Shown here in pieces: positions 8,546-16,985 of a stretch of 28,774 nt of DNA. The translations under genes and the position numbers were made by a program. Each line of letters opens with the position of its first letter. The first letter of the stretch is position 1. The stretch spans positions 1 to 28,774 of the forward strand of contig JACJYM010000019.1 in assembly GCA_020636155.1 (NCBI GenBank), in the 5' to 3' direction. Origin of the DNA: Lewinellaceae bacterium. GTDB taxonomy: Bacteria > Bacteroidota > Bacteroidia > Chitinophagales > Saprospiraceae. The notes beneath the pieces are model-generated. The model was not told the origin of the DNA, did no database searches, and saw only the letters and a list, made by a program, of their open reading frames with translations.

Positions 8546-8947
8546 CGCTTATAATTTTGATTTTATTTAATGGATTCAAAGATATTTTTTCGATATACAA
8601 ACTTTTTGATGATTGTATGAAGACCCTAATATTTCGTATGAAAAGATAAATTTACTAAAAATTATATTATTGAAATTACAAAATTCATAGAAGTTGACTT
8701 AGATAATATTTAATTACTAATACCTCGACATCCTCAATGATTGCGAAATGTCACTATTCGTCGGGCAATCCGGTGGAAACCTACAAAGTACCTATGATAA
8801 AGCATTCCGCCTACTCACCGAAGTAGGTATGGAATAGGGGGAGGGTTTTGGATTCACATAATAAATTTTCATTTTTACAACATATCTTCAATCGCAATAT
8901 TTCTAAAAAGTCATACATTGCATACTTATTAATCAACAGTAAGCTGA
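8546..8947. other. Gene-free divergent intergenic region with an orphan open segment and hairpin
   Basis: 402 bases between two divergently transcribed genes. Most of it is AT-rich. The stretch 8721-8839 is clearly richer in G+C. It reads as a short plus-strand open frame of about 38 codons (after a TAA at 8718-8720, ending in TAG at 8837-8839) with coding-like composition but no start at its beginning. The end of this stretch also forms a hairpin: ATTCC plus CCTACT (8804-8815) pairs with AGTAGG plus GGAAT (8822-8835) around a six-base loop. It may be a decayed gene fragment or a structured RNA. I do not recognise it. Confidence 0.4.
8577..8601 (-). promoter_or_regulatory. Candidate promoter of the MORN-kinase-PorP-adhesin cluster
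   Basis: Reading the minus strand, TATCTTTG (8584-8577) matches the Bacteroidota -7 consensus TAnnTTTG and would give a leader of about 25-30 bases before the ATG at 8545. A TTTG (8601-8598) lies upstream, but only 13 bases away instead of about 19, so the -33 part is weak. Confidence 0.3.
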
Positions 8948-10057
8948 ATGAAAATCGTCCCTTTTAAGGCCGTATATCCCAATGTGAATCTCGTGACTTC
9001 TCCTGATTCCTTTTTTGGAACGGTGAAAGAAGATTATAAGACTTACTTAAAATCCGGATTTTTTAAGAAAGATGAGGATGATTCCATATTCGTTTACCGC
9101 ATTACCGAGCATGACAAAACTCATATAGGTATCGTGGCTTGTAATGACATTCGGGACATTCAGGAGAATAGAATATTGCGTCATGAAAATACGCTGGCCA
9201 GTAAGGAACAAAGTATGATGCAACTCATGCTCGACAAAAATGCCATGGTAAAACCAGTATTACTAGCCTACGAAGAAGTGCCGGAATTGACTTCTTTTAT
9301 GAAAACCGTGGTACAATCTAAAGCACGATTTTTAGACATTTATTTTGAACAAACTAATGAACACCATGAACTGTGGAAAGTCAGTGATGAAGAAAGTATT
9401 GCATTTGTTAAGCAATGTTTTTCTAACAATGTAAAGAAAACTTATATCGCGGACGGACATCATCGATGCTATACCACCTTACACTTGTACGAAAACAAAG
9501 ACTATCCTCGCAAGCATGAGGATATAAAATCAATATTGGCGATTTACTTTCCATTTCAACAGTTAAGCATTTACGATTTTAATAGAATAGCCAGTTTGCC
9601 ACCAAAAATGTCACCGGTGGAGTTCATCGTCAGGCTTTCAAAGTTTTTTAGTATTCGAAAATTAAATAAACTCGAAAAACCTAGGAGAAAATTTGAGATG
9701 ACTCTGTGTATTCGCAATGAATTTTTTAGAATTAAATGGAAAAAAAAGGTACTCAACAAATATGCCTCTGACACGGTCATACTTGATGCCAATATGCTTA
9801 ATGTGGAAGTATTTCAGAATATTCTCGATATTCAAGATGTAAAAACCGACAGTCAAGTCAAATATCTTGCCGGTAATACCGACCAGGAAGAAGTTCTCAA
9901 TATACTATCCAAAAACGAAAACCGCATTGGTTTCTTTCTCTTTCCAATCTCCGCGGATGAACTCAAAAAAGTAGCTGATGCAGGTGAGACTTTACCTCCA
10001 AAAAGCACTTGGTTTGAACCTCGAATTAAGAATGGAATCCTCGTAAAAGAAATCTAG
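8948..10057 (+). CDS. DUF1015 family protein
   Basis: 369 residues beginning MKIVPFKAVYPN. DUF1015 (COG4198) hallmarks are present: I.RHE.T...KE near residues 76-88, the IADGHHR(C)YT motif near residue 168, and a C-terminal half that ends with PPKSTWFEPRIKNGI, as in family members. Length is slightly shorter than the usual 400 or so residues. The biochemical role of the family is not established. In Bacteroidota it is often found beside serine-biosynthesis genes, but none is present here. Its stop codon overlaps that of the convergent transketolase gene in a shared CTAG. Confidence 0.85.
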   Translation: MKIVPFKAVYPNVNLVTSPDSFFGTVKEDYKTYLKSGFFKKDEDDSIFVYRITEHDKTHIGIVACNDIRDIQENRILRHENTLASKEQSMMQLMLDKNAMVKPVLLAYEEVPELTSFMKTVVQSKARFLDIYFEQTNEHHELWKVSDEESIAFVKQCFSNNVKKTYIADGHHRCYTTLHLYENKDYPRKHEDIKSILAIYFPFQQLSIYDFNRIASLPPKMSPVEFIVRLSKFFSIRKLNKLEKPRRKFEMTLCIRNEFFRIKWKKKVLNKYASDTVILDANMLNVEVFQNILDIQDVKTDSQVKYLAGNTDQEEVLNILSKNENRIGFFLFPISADELKKVADAGETLPPKSTWFEPRIKNGILVKEI

Positions 10058-12090
10058 CGATCGAGGAATTTTACTATCTCTCTGGCAACATGCTCAGGCG
10101 TAAATCCGAATTTTTCGTCTAATACTGTGTAAGGCGCAGAGTATCCAAAATGGTCGAGTCCATACACCTTTCCTTGGCATCCCACAAGCCCTTCAAGTGT
10201 CACCGGTAGCCCTGCTGTCAGGCCAAATATAGGCAAGCCGTGTGGCAATACTTCTTCTTGATAATTCCTCGATTGACTTCTAAATAGCCCCTCAGATGGC
10301 GCCGAAACCAATCGACAGTTGATGTTATGCTTTTCCTTCAATATCTTTGAGGCATCTTCCAGTGTTTTTACTTCAGATCCATTCGCCACTAGAGTAATAT
10401 CGGAATCGCCATTATGATGTACGATGTAGGCGCCTTCTTTGGTCATCAAGGCACATTCGTATCTTGATTTATCTCCATCAGGCAATAATTCTTCTACATT
10501 TTGTCTCGAAAGTATTAATCCACTTGGGGTATTTTTATTTTCAAGTGCCATCTGCCACGAAATCACGGTTTCCGGTCCGTCTGCCGGTCTCAATGCTAAG
10601 AAACTATTTTTACCAGAGTGATTTTTTAATTTTTCGAGCAATCTTATCTGTGCTTCCTGTTCTACCGGCTGGTGAGTCGGCCCATCTTCTCCCACTCTAA
10701 AAGCATCATGTGTCCACACGAAAATCACTTGCTGCTCCATGAGTGCCGCCACCCGAATCGCAGGTTTCATATAGTCAGAAAATGCAAAAAATGTGGCACA
10801 TACTGGAATCACTCCCCCATGCAATGCCATTCCCGTAGCCAATGCTGCCATGGTCAATTCTGATACCCCTGCCTGAAGGAAAGCACCGCTAAAATCTCCC
10901 TTGACTATTTGACTCCTTTTCTTTAAAAATCCATCTGTTTTGTCGCTATTTGATAAGTCGGCAGATGCAACAATCATGTTTTCAACATGGTCAGCAAGAT
11001 AAGAGAGTACCGCTGATGAAGCATTTCTAGTGGCATCATTGGTTTTAGTTTTAATGTTTTCCCACTCTAACTTTGGCAATTCTCCACTTAAAAAGTGTTT
11101 TAATTTCCCATCTAATGTAGGATTTTTTTCTGACCAATCTTTCTCCATCCCCCTCCTTTTTGCCACTTCTTTTCGTTTGGCATCAAGGCAAGTTTGATAA
11201 TATTCCGACACTTCGGGAAAAACGATAAATGGGTTTTCAGGATCTCCACCCAAGTGTCGAATAGTCGCTTGGAATGATGCTTTAGAGCTTCCTAGTGGCT
11301 TGCCATGAGTCTCCACTTCGCCTTCATAACTAGAACCATCTTCTTGGACAGCCCCTTTGCCCATCGTCGTATGACCTATAATCAAACTTGGCTTATCCGT
11401 GACTGATTGTGCTTCTTTCAATGCTTTTCGTATCTGATTTTCATCATTCCCATCGATGGTCAGCACATGCCAATGCCAGCTTCTATATTTTGCCGCTGTA
11501 TCCTCATTCATCACTTCATCAACTTTAGTAGAAAGTTGAACATTATTGGCATCATAAAACATGATGACTTTTCCCAATCCTAAAAATCCAGCCAATCTGC
11601 CCACACCTTGCGATATTTCTTCTTGTACACCCCCGTCAGAGATATATAGGTATGTGTAGTGCTGCATCCATGTACCAAATTTTTCAACTAAAAATTCCTC
11701 AGTAATCGCAGCACCAACACCAAATGCATGACCCAATCCCAAAGGGCCAGACGTATTTTCTACACCTCGCTTAATATCTAATTCCGGGTGACCGGGAGTC
11801 ACACTTTTCCATTGTCTGAAAGACCTGATATCCTCAAGGGTTAGATTTCCACACAGTACTTGTTGTGCATAAAGCATAGGAGACATGTGTCCGGCATCAA
11901 GAAAAAATCTATCTCGGAAAGGCCACTCCATGTCATCGGGATCGTAGGTTAAAAATTCTGAAAAAAGAATATTTATAAAATCTGCACCACCCATTGGGCC
12001 TCCTGGATGGCCAGAATTGGCTTTTTCCACCATGGCAGCGGCTAAAATTCGAATATTATCGGCACATTGGAGGGCAATTGATTTATTCAT
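10054..12090 (-). CDS. tkt: Transketolase
   Basis: 678 residues, full length for a single-chain transketolase. It transfers two-carbon ketol units between sugar phosphates in the non-oxidative pentose phosphate pathway, using thiamine diphosphate and Mg2+. The N-terminal part has MVEKANSGHPGGPMG and GPLGLGHAFG. The thiamine-binding region reads SDGGVQEEISQGVGRL ... DANNVQ, keeping the metal-binding Asp and Asn but with SDGG where the common form is GDGC. The pyrimidine domain (VASADLSNSDKT, GVSELTMAALATGMALHGG, FVWTHDAFRVGEDGPTHQPVEQ) and the C-terminal domain (LVANGSEVKTLEDA, GLDHFGYSAP) are intact. The variant resembles a branch I associate with Bacteroidota. About 210 bases separate it from recQ upstream, room for its own promoter. 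Confidence 0.95.
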   Translation of the reverse strand: MNKSIALQCADNIRILAAAMVEKANSGHPGGPMGGADFINILFSEFLTYDPDDMEWPFRDRFFLDAGHMSPMLYAQQVLCGNLTLEDIRSFRQWKSVTPGHPELDIKRGVENTSGPLGLGHAFGVGAAITEEFLVEKFGTWMQHYTYLYISDGGVQEEISQGVGRLAGFLGLGKVIMFYDANNVQLSTKVDEVMNEDTAAKYRSWHWHVLTIDGNDENQIRKALKEAQSVTDKPSLIIGHTTMGKGAVQEDGSSYEGEVETHGKPLGSSKASFQATIRHLGGDPENPFIVFPEVSEYYQTCLDAKRKEVAKRRGMEKDWSEKNPTLDGKLKHFLSGELPKLEWENIKTKTNDATRNASSAVLSYLADHVENMIVASADLSNSDKTDGFLKKRSQIVKGDFSGAFLQAGVSELTMAALATGMALHGGVIPVCATFFAFSDYMKPAIRVAALMEQQVIFVWTHDAFRVGEDGPTHQPVEQEAQIRLLEKLKNHSGKNSFLALRPADGPETVISWQMALENKNTPSGLILSRQNVEELLPDGDKSRYECALMTKEGAYIVHHNGDSDITLVANGSEVKTLEDASKILKEKHNINCRLVSAPSEGLFRSQSRNYQEEVLPHGLPIFGLTAGLPVTLEGLVGCQGKVYGLDHFGYSAPYTVLDEKFGFTPEHVAREIVKFLDR

Positions 12091-12164
12091 CTGTTTGTCA
12101 TTGGTTTTTCATCAAAAATTTAGCCTTTACATTTTAACACTCCACCTGTGTATCGTAATTTTCT

Positions 12165-12177
12165 CAGACATGGTCTG
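12165..12177. promoter_or_regulatory. Small perfect inverted repeat upstream of transketolase
   Basis: CAGAC-ATG-GTCTG, a five-base inverted repeat with a three-base spacer, lies about 75 bases before the transketolase ATG in the recQ-tkt intergenic region. Farther upstream at 12217-12210 the minus strand reads TACTTTTG, a match to the -7 promoter consensus but without a well-spaced -33 TTTG. If that box is used, the repeat would fall in the leader. It could be an operator or a chance palindrome. Confidence 0.25.
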
Positions 12178-12300
12178 TTTCATTTAGGCGTATTATCTCT
12201 TAAAAGGCACAAAAGTATTATTCTAATGGCAGTTTTTATGCCCAATTAGCATAGAAATTTAAAACCAATCAATGAAATTAAAAGAGACTGGAATCTATCC

Positions 12301-14511
12301 CTAGTTCACAACCTCCGTGATAAACTTGACCCTGACCAGCATGACTTCATCCCTTGAAATGTCATCTTCTCTCAGTTCGAGAAATGCCTTTTCGTAATCA
12401 CTGTCACTCGCCTCGTGAAAATAATCAAATATTTCTTCCACTGTCTCACTGTCCACGTGGTCGTCAATACAATAATTAATGTCCAATTTCGTGCCCGAGT
12501 CCACGATTATATTCAACTCTTCTAGTAATGATTCCATATTCATTTCTACCTGTTTCGCAATATCCCCTAGCGGCATTTTACGGTCAATGGCCTGAATGAT
12601 AGCGACCTTATTTTTGGATTTATTGGCAACTTGTCTAATAACAATTTCAGTAGGTCTTTCTATCTCGTTTTCCTCCACATATTCTCTAATTAACTCAAGG
12701 AATGGCTTCCCGTACTTAATGGCTTTCGTTTTATTGACGCCGGATATTTTATCCATTTCATCATTGCTGATTGGGTAGTATGTAGCCATATCTTGCAATG
12801 CTGGCTCCTGAAAAATTATCCAAGGCTGGACATTCAATTTTTTTGCCTCTCTCTTTCTCAAATCCATCAGCATCCCCATCAATAGCTCATCTAAGGCTGC
12901 TCCGGCACCTCCAGCTCCTGTTATTATTTCGTCATCATCATCGGTAGCATCAGAGAAGTCTCTGTTTAATGGAATTTCTATCGGGTATTTCTTTTTAATA
13001 AATGCCCGACCTGCATCGGTCAATTTTAATAGACCATATTGCTCTATTTCCTTATAAATTAGGTTATGCAAAATAGCTTGTCTAAAAATAGAATGCCAGA
13101 ACAATTCATCTTTTTCCTTGCCTACACCAAAGAGTGAAAGCCTATCAAATTTAAAATCTTTCATTTCCTTTGAGTTCTTACCAATGGTAAAATCTACTAA
13201 GGTTTTAATGGTGTAATTTTCGTTTAGTTGTTCGATGACTTTGAGAGCATTTTGCATTTCGGTACTTACTTCCTCTTTGTCTTTCGGGTGTTTGCAATTG
13301 TCGCACATCTTATCACAATTCTCATCATTAAATGGCTCACCAAAATAGTGCAACAGAAACTGTCTTCTACAGGTACTGGTCTCTGTGTATGCAATGATTT
13401 CATCCATCAATTGAGCACTCAGTTCTCGTTCGGCAACGGGCTTATCACGGAGGAATTTTTCCAATTTTAGAATATCCTTGTAGGAATAAAATGCCATACA
13501 CTTGCCTTCTAATCCGTCCCTTCCTGCACGACCTGTCTCTTGATAATAATTTTCGATACTCTTAGGAATATCATAATGAATGACGAATCTCACATCGGGC
13601 TTATCAATTCCCATTCCAAAAGCAATGGTAGCCACGATGACATCAATTTCCTCCATCAAAAAATCATCCTGAACCTTTGATCTTGTTTTAGCGTCTAGCC
13701 CGGCATGATAAGGTGCTGATTTGATGCCATTTACATTCAATATCTGTGCAATCTGCTCGGTAGTTTTTCTTGCCTGAACGTAAATTATGCCCGATCTTGC
13801 AGGCAGCAATTTTATGAATTGAATGATTTCCTTTATGGTTTGATCCTTCGATTTTTTAGATCGGATTTCATAAAAAAGATTGTCTCTGTTAAAGGAAGAA
13901 ATGAACGTGTTTACGGTCTTCATTTCTAGGTTTTTCACGATATCAGATTGTACTTTAGGCGTGGCTGTAGCCGTCAGCGCTATGATTGGAATATTAGTAC
14001 CTATGGCGGATATCATATCTCTGATTCTTCTGTATTCGGGTCTGAAATCGTGACCCCATTCAGAGATACAGTGAGCCTCATCAACCGCTACAAATGATAT
14101 ATCTGTATTCTTAAAAAACTCAATATTTTCATCCTTGGTCAATGTTTCTGGGGCAACAAACAACATCTTTGTTTTTCCTGCTCTGATGTCCGCTTTTACC
14201 TCTCTCATCTGAGATTTATTCAACGAAGAATTCAAAAAATGAGCAATGTTATCCATTTGGCTATAGCCCCGGATAGAATCTACTTGATTCTTCATAAGTG
14301 CTATCAGCGGCGAAATGATAAGTGCCGTTCCGGGCAGTAATATAGCCGGCAACTGGTAGCAAAGTGATTTGCCACCACCTGTGGGCATGATTACGAATGT
14401 ATCCTTACCATTGATTATACTTTCTATAATGGATTCTTGATTTGATTTGAAATTTTCAAAACCAAAATAAGTTTTTAGAGACCCCCTTAAGTCAAAATCA
14501 GTCTGTATCAT
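12301..14511 (-). CDS. recQ: ATP-dependent DNA helicase RecQ (long Bacteroidota form)
   Basis: 736 residues from the ATG at 14511; a GTG at 14535 in the same frame is less likely. The 3'-5' helicase core has Walker A PTGGGKS (about 43-49), DEAH at 144-147 followed by CISEWGHDFRPEY, the TATAT motif, and QETGRAGRDG. A zinc-binding segment has four cysteines (CRRQFLLHYFGE ... CDKMCDNCK), then comes the RQC winged helix and an HRDC domain (RKREAKKLNVQPWIIF ... YYPISNDEMDKISGV). About 120 further C-terminal residues include an HTH-like segment, longer than E. coli RecQ but usual in Bacteroidota. It acts in recombination and replication-fork repair. It is divergent from kdsD, an arrangement I recall from other Bacteroidota. 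Confidence 0.95.
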   Translation of the reverse strand: MIQTDFDLRGSLKTYFGFENFKSNQESIIESIINGKDTFVIMPTGGGKSLCYQLPAILLPGTALIISPLIALMKNQVDSIRGYSQMDNIAHFLNSSLNKSQMREVKADIRAGKTKMLFVAPETLTKDENIEFFKNTDISFVAVDEAHCISEWGHDFRPEYRRIRDMISAIGTNIPIIALTATATPKVQSDIVKNLEMKTVNTFISSFNRDNLFYEIRSKKSKDQTIKEIIQFIKLLPARSGIIYVQARKTTEQIAQILNVNGIKSAPYHAGLDAKTRSKVQDDFLMEEIDVIVATIAFGMGIDKPDVRFVIHYDIPKSIENYYQETGRAGRDGLEGKCMAFYSYKDILKLEKFLRDKPVAERELSAQLMDEIIAYTETSTCRRQFLLHYFGEPFNDENCDKMCDNCKHPKDKEEVSTEMQNALKVIEQLNENYTIKTLVDFTIGKNSKEMKDFKFDRLSLFGVGKEKDELFWHSIFRQAILHNLIYKEIEQYGLLKLTDAGRAFIKKKYPIEIPLNRDFSDATDDDDEIITGAGGAGAALDELLMGMLMDLRKREAKKLNVQPWIIFQEPALQDMATYYPISNDEMDKISGVNKTKAIKYGKPFLELIREYVEENEIERPTEIVIRQVANKSKNKVAIIQAIDRKMPLGDIAKQVEMNMESLLEELNIIVDSGTKLDINYCIDDHVDSETVEEIFDYFHEASDSDYEKAFLELREDDISRDEVMLVRVKFITEVVN

Positions 14512-14833
14512 ATTACAATAATAGTTTAAAACCACACAGGCATTAAAAACCTCCTCATAAAATGAGTTGACATCTAATCCTCCTGTTTAATGTGATAAAA
14601 ATCATCAGCAAGTAGCAACCACAGGCCGTCAATTCCTGATTTGCAAGCGTAATATAAATAATTTTTTCGATTGTAAAGAATAACTCTTTTAATAAATCTC
14701 AAATTGTATAAAAAATTATAAATATTGAAAACTTGCCCCAGCTATTTGCGAAAGCCTGCGAAAATACTACTTTTGGAGCATTCTTCTTAAATTTTTTCAG
14801 AAAGATTCATCTAAATTATTACAATTATTGAAA
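14512..14833. other. Divergent recQ-kdsD intergenic region
   Basis: 322 AT-rich bases with no gene. The kdsD promoter lies at its right end. I see no equally clear promoter for recQ on the minus strand and no RNA gene. Confidence 0.6.
14745..14775 (+). promoter_or_regulatory. Bacteroidota-type promoter for kdsD
   Basis: TTTG at 14745-14748, a 19-base spacer, then TACTTTTG at 14768-14775. This matches the phylum's primary sigma-factor consensus (TTTG ... TAnnTTTG) with the expected spacing. Transcription would start near 14782, giving a leader of about 50 bases to the ATG at 14834. Confidence 0.6.
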
Positions 14834-15802
14834 ATGCTGGACAGGGAATTGATTGAGGACAACATTAAATCCACACTTGAAAAGGAAGGTAAAGCGATAT
14901 TGGAACTTTCTGATCATATCAGCCCTGAATTTATTGATTCAGTAGTGCATATATACGGTTGTCGAGGGAAAATCGTCGTGACGGGGATTGGTAAAAGTGC
15001 AATGATAGGTCAAAAAATGGTCGCTACTTTAAATTCTACGGGGACTAAGGCCGTATTTCTTCATGCTGCCGAAGCTCTCCATGGTGATTTGGGTATCATA
15101 CATTCCGATGACATCATTATTTGTTTATCCAAAAGTGGCAACACTCCCGAGATTAAGGCATTGCTACCAGTATTGAAGGATTTTGGGAATAAAATAATAT
15201 CGATTAGCTCGAATAACGAATCATATCTAGCTCATCATTCCGACTTTTTTATTTATTCACCCATACATTCCGAGGCGGATCCTAATAATCTAGCCCCTAC
15301 GGTCAGTACTATTTGTCAAATGGCCATCTGTGATGCCATGGCAGTCGCGGTATTAAAATTAAAGGGATTTACGAGCCAAGAATTTGCAAAACTTCATCCC
15401 GGAGGCAGTCTAGGCAGACAGTTATATCTCAAAGTCAATGACATCGTGACACATAATAAAAAACCACACAACAAACCAGATGACAACATTAGAGCGGTCA
15501 TCTTATCAATTACTTCAGGTATGTTGGGAGCCACTGCAGTTATCGATGAGGATGGGGAATTGATGGGCATCATCACTGACGGAGACATACGGCGTATGCT
15601 TGAACATCATGATGATGTTTCTAACCTTAAGGCATCGGACATTATGTCAAAAAATCCTAAAACTATATCTCCGGATGCCTTGGCAACTGATGCATTTGAA
15701 AAAATGAAAACCAATAAAATCACCCAACTTTTAGTATGGAAAAACCAAGAGTTTCTAGGGATAATTCATTTACACGACCTCATCAAGGAAGGTATATATT
15801 AA
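14834..15802 (+). CDS. kdsD: D-arabinose-5-phosphate isomerase (KpsF/GutQ/KdsD family)
   Basis: 322 residues from the ATG at 14834; an in-frame TTG two codons upstream is the alternative. It interconverts ribulose 5-phosphate and arabinose 5-phosphate, the first step towards KDO of lipopolysaccharide. The N-terminal SIS domain has VTGIGKSAMIGQK, ATLNSTGTKAVFLHAAEALHGDLG and SKSGNTPE. The conserved KLHPGGSLGR link is followed by two CBS domains (about residues 205-322, with GIITDGDIRRML and QLLVW..QEFLGIIHLHDL). Length and domain order are those of the family. A Bacteroidota-type promoter lies about 60 bases upstream. A weak inverted repeat (AAGGTA at 15789-15794, TACCTT at 15806-15811) spans the stop codon but has no clean T-tract. 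Confidence 0.93.
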   Translation: MLDRELIEDNIKSTLEKEGKAILELSDHISPEFIDSVVHIYGCRGKIVVTGIGKSAMIGQKMVATLNSTGTKAVFLHAAEALHGDLGIIHSDDIIICLSKSGNTPEIKALLPVLKDFGNKIISISSNNESYLAHHSDFFIYSPIHSEADPNNLAPTVSTICQMAICDAMAVAVLKLKGFTSQEFAKLHPGGSLGRQLYLKVNDIVTHNKKPHNKPDDNIRAVILSITSGMLGATAVIDEDGELMGIITDGDIRRMLEHHDDVSNLKASDIMSKNPKTISPDALATDAFEKMKTNKITQLLVWKNQEFLGIIHLHDLIKEGIY

Positions 15803-15934
15803 TACTACCTTATAAGAAGATTTTCCTTTTTATTACATAATATTTACTAACGTCGTCTGAGTAAAACATCCCTAGATAATCAGACAATTAAATGAAATGC
15901 ATTCGTACTAAGTAAAACAGATTCTAAAAATTAA

Positions 15935-15942
15935 TATTTTTG
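15935..15942 (+). promoter_or_regulatory. Candidate -7 promoter element for the mevalonate gene pair
   Basis: TATTTTTG fits the TAnnTTTG consensus and would start transcription near 15949, about 30 bases before the TTG start of the isomerase gene. No good TTTG lies 19 bases upstream, so support is partial. Confidence 0.35.
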
Positions 15943-15979
15943 CATCATTGATACATGCTTTGATAACAGAATATTCAAT

Positions 15980-16981
15980 TTGGAAGATCGAAAACAAGAC
16001 CATATAGACCTGACTTCAAAATCTCAGGTGAGTCCAAACGAGTTGGATAATCGTTTCTATTATGAACCGTTACTCAATGGCCATCCAAAGCGAAATGACA
16101 ATGCCGACTATGAATTTTTAGGTCAAAAGTTTGGATTCCCAATGTGGGTTTCTAGTATGACCGGAGGAACTGAAAAAGCAGCGGACATCAATAAAAATTT
16201 GGCCTTAGCCTGCCACGAATTTAAACTCGGAATGGGATTGGGTTCTTGCAGAATTCTATTGGAAAACGAAGATAGATTAAAAGATTTTGTCGTTAGAAAA
16301 TACATTGGTGACCGTCCTCTTTTTGCAAATTTAGGCATTGCCCAACTAGAATCACTCATTGAAGAAGACAATTTAAAATCCTTGGTTACTCTCATAGATA
16401 AATTGGAAGCCAATGGAATCATCATTCACATCAATCCTTTGCAGGAATGGATACAACCTGAGGGGGATAGGTATTTTAAATCGCCAATTGAATCCATAGA
16501 GAAACTTCTTTCTATAGGTGATGTCCAAGTTATAGTCAAAGAAGTGGGACAAGGCATGGGGCCCGCAAGTCTAAAGCAATTGATGAAACTTCCATTAAAA
16601 GCCATCGAATTTGGCGCAGCTGGTGGAACCAATTTTAGCAAGATGGAAGCCCTCAGAAACACCTCAGAAAATGAAAACTTGCACAGTTCCCTGATTAGAA
16701 TTGGTCACACCGCCGATGAGATGATTGGCTTCATTAATGATATTATGGAATCTAGTCCTAAAAATGAAATATTGTGTCGAGAGATGATTATCAGTGGAGG
16801 AGTTCGGGATTATTTAGATGGTTACTATTTAAGGAATAAACTCAAGTTAAATTCTGTTTATGCCCAAGCATCAGCCCTATTGAGACCCGCCATGTTATCC
16901 TACGAGCATTTACAACGATACATTCAATCACAAGAGGATGGTTATAGACTCGCAAGCAATTTGTTAGTGCCTAAATTGTAG
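15980..16981 (+). CDS. fni: Type 2 isopentenyl-diphosphate delta-isomerase (FMN-dependent)
   Basis: 333 residues. The enzyme interconverts isopentenyl and dimethylallyl diphosphate using FMN, NADPH and Mg2+. The start is a TTG: there is no in-frame ATG between the upstream stop near 15932 and this codon, and the next methionine lies past the conserved N-terminal RKQDHIDL segment. Family motifs include VSSMTGGTEKAADIN, GMGLGSCR, the HINPLQEWIQPEGD catalytic and metal region, VKEVGQGMG, GAAGGTNFSKMEALR and SGGVRDYLDG (phosphate and FMN binding). The HMG-CoA reductase gene starts four bases after its stop, so the two form an operon. The pairing suggests isoprenoids are made by the mevalonate route in this organism. 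Confidence 0.93.
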   Translation: MEDRKQDHIDLTSKSQVSPNELDNRFYYEPLLNGHPKRNDNADYEFLGQKFGFPMWVSSMTGGTEKAADINKNLALACHEFKLGMGLGSCRILLENEDRLKDFVVRKYIGDRPLFANLGIAQLESLIEEDNLKSLVTLIDKLEANGIIIHINPLQEWIQPEGDRYFKSPIESIEKLLSIGDVQVIVKEVGQGMGPASLKQLMKLPLKAIEFGAAGGTNFSKMEALRNTSENENLHSSLIRIGHTADEMIGFINDIMESSPKNEILCREMIISGGVRDYLDGYYLRNKLKLNSVYAQASALLRPAMLSYEHLQRYIQSQEDGYRLASNLLVPKL

Positions 16982-16985
16982 TAAA

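Noticed and set aside
14512..14535. GTG at 14535 as recQ start
   Set aside because: The ATG at 14511 gives the usual short RecQ N-terminus before the helicase core.
15789..15811. Inverted repeat AAGGTA/TACCTT at the end of kdsD as a terminator
   Set aside because: Short, AU-rich loop, overlaps the stop codon and lacks an adjacent T-tract.
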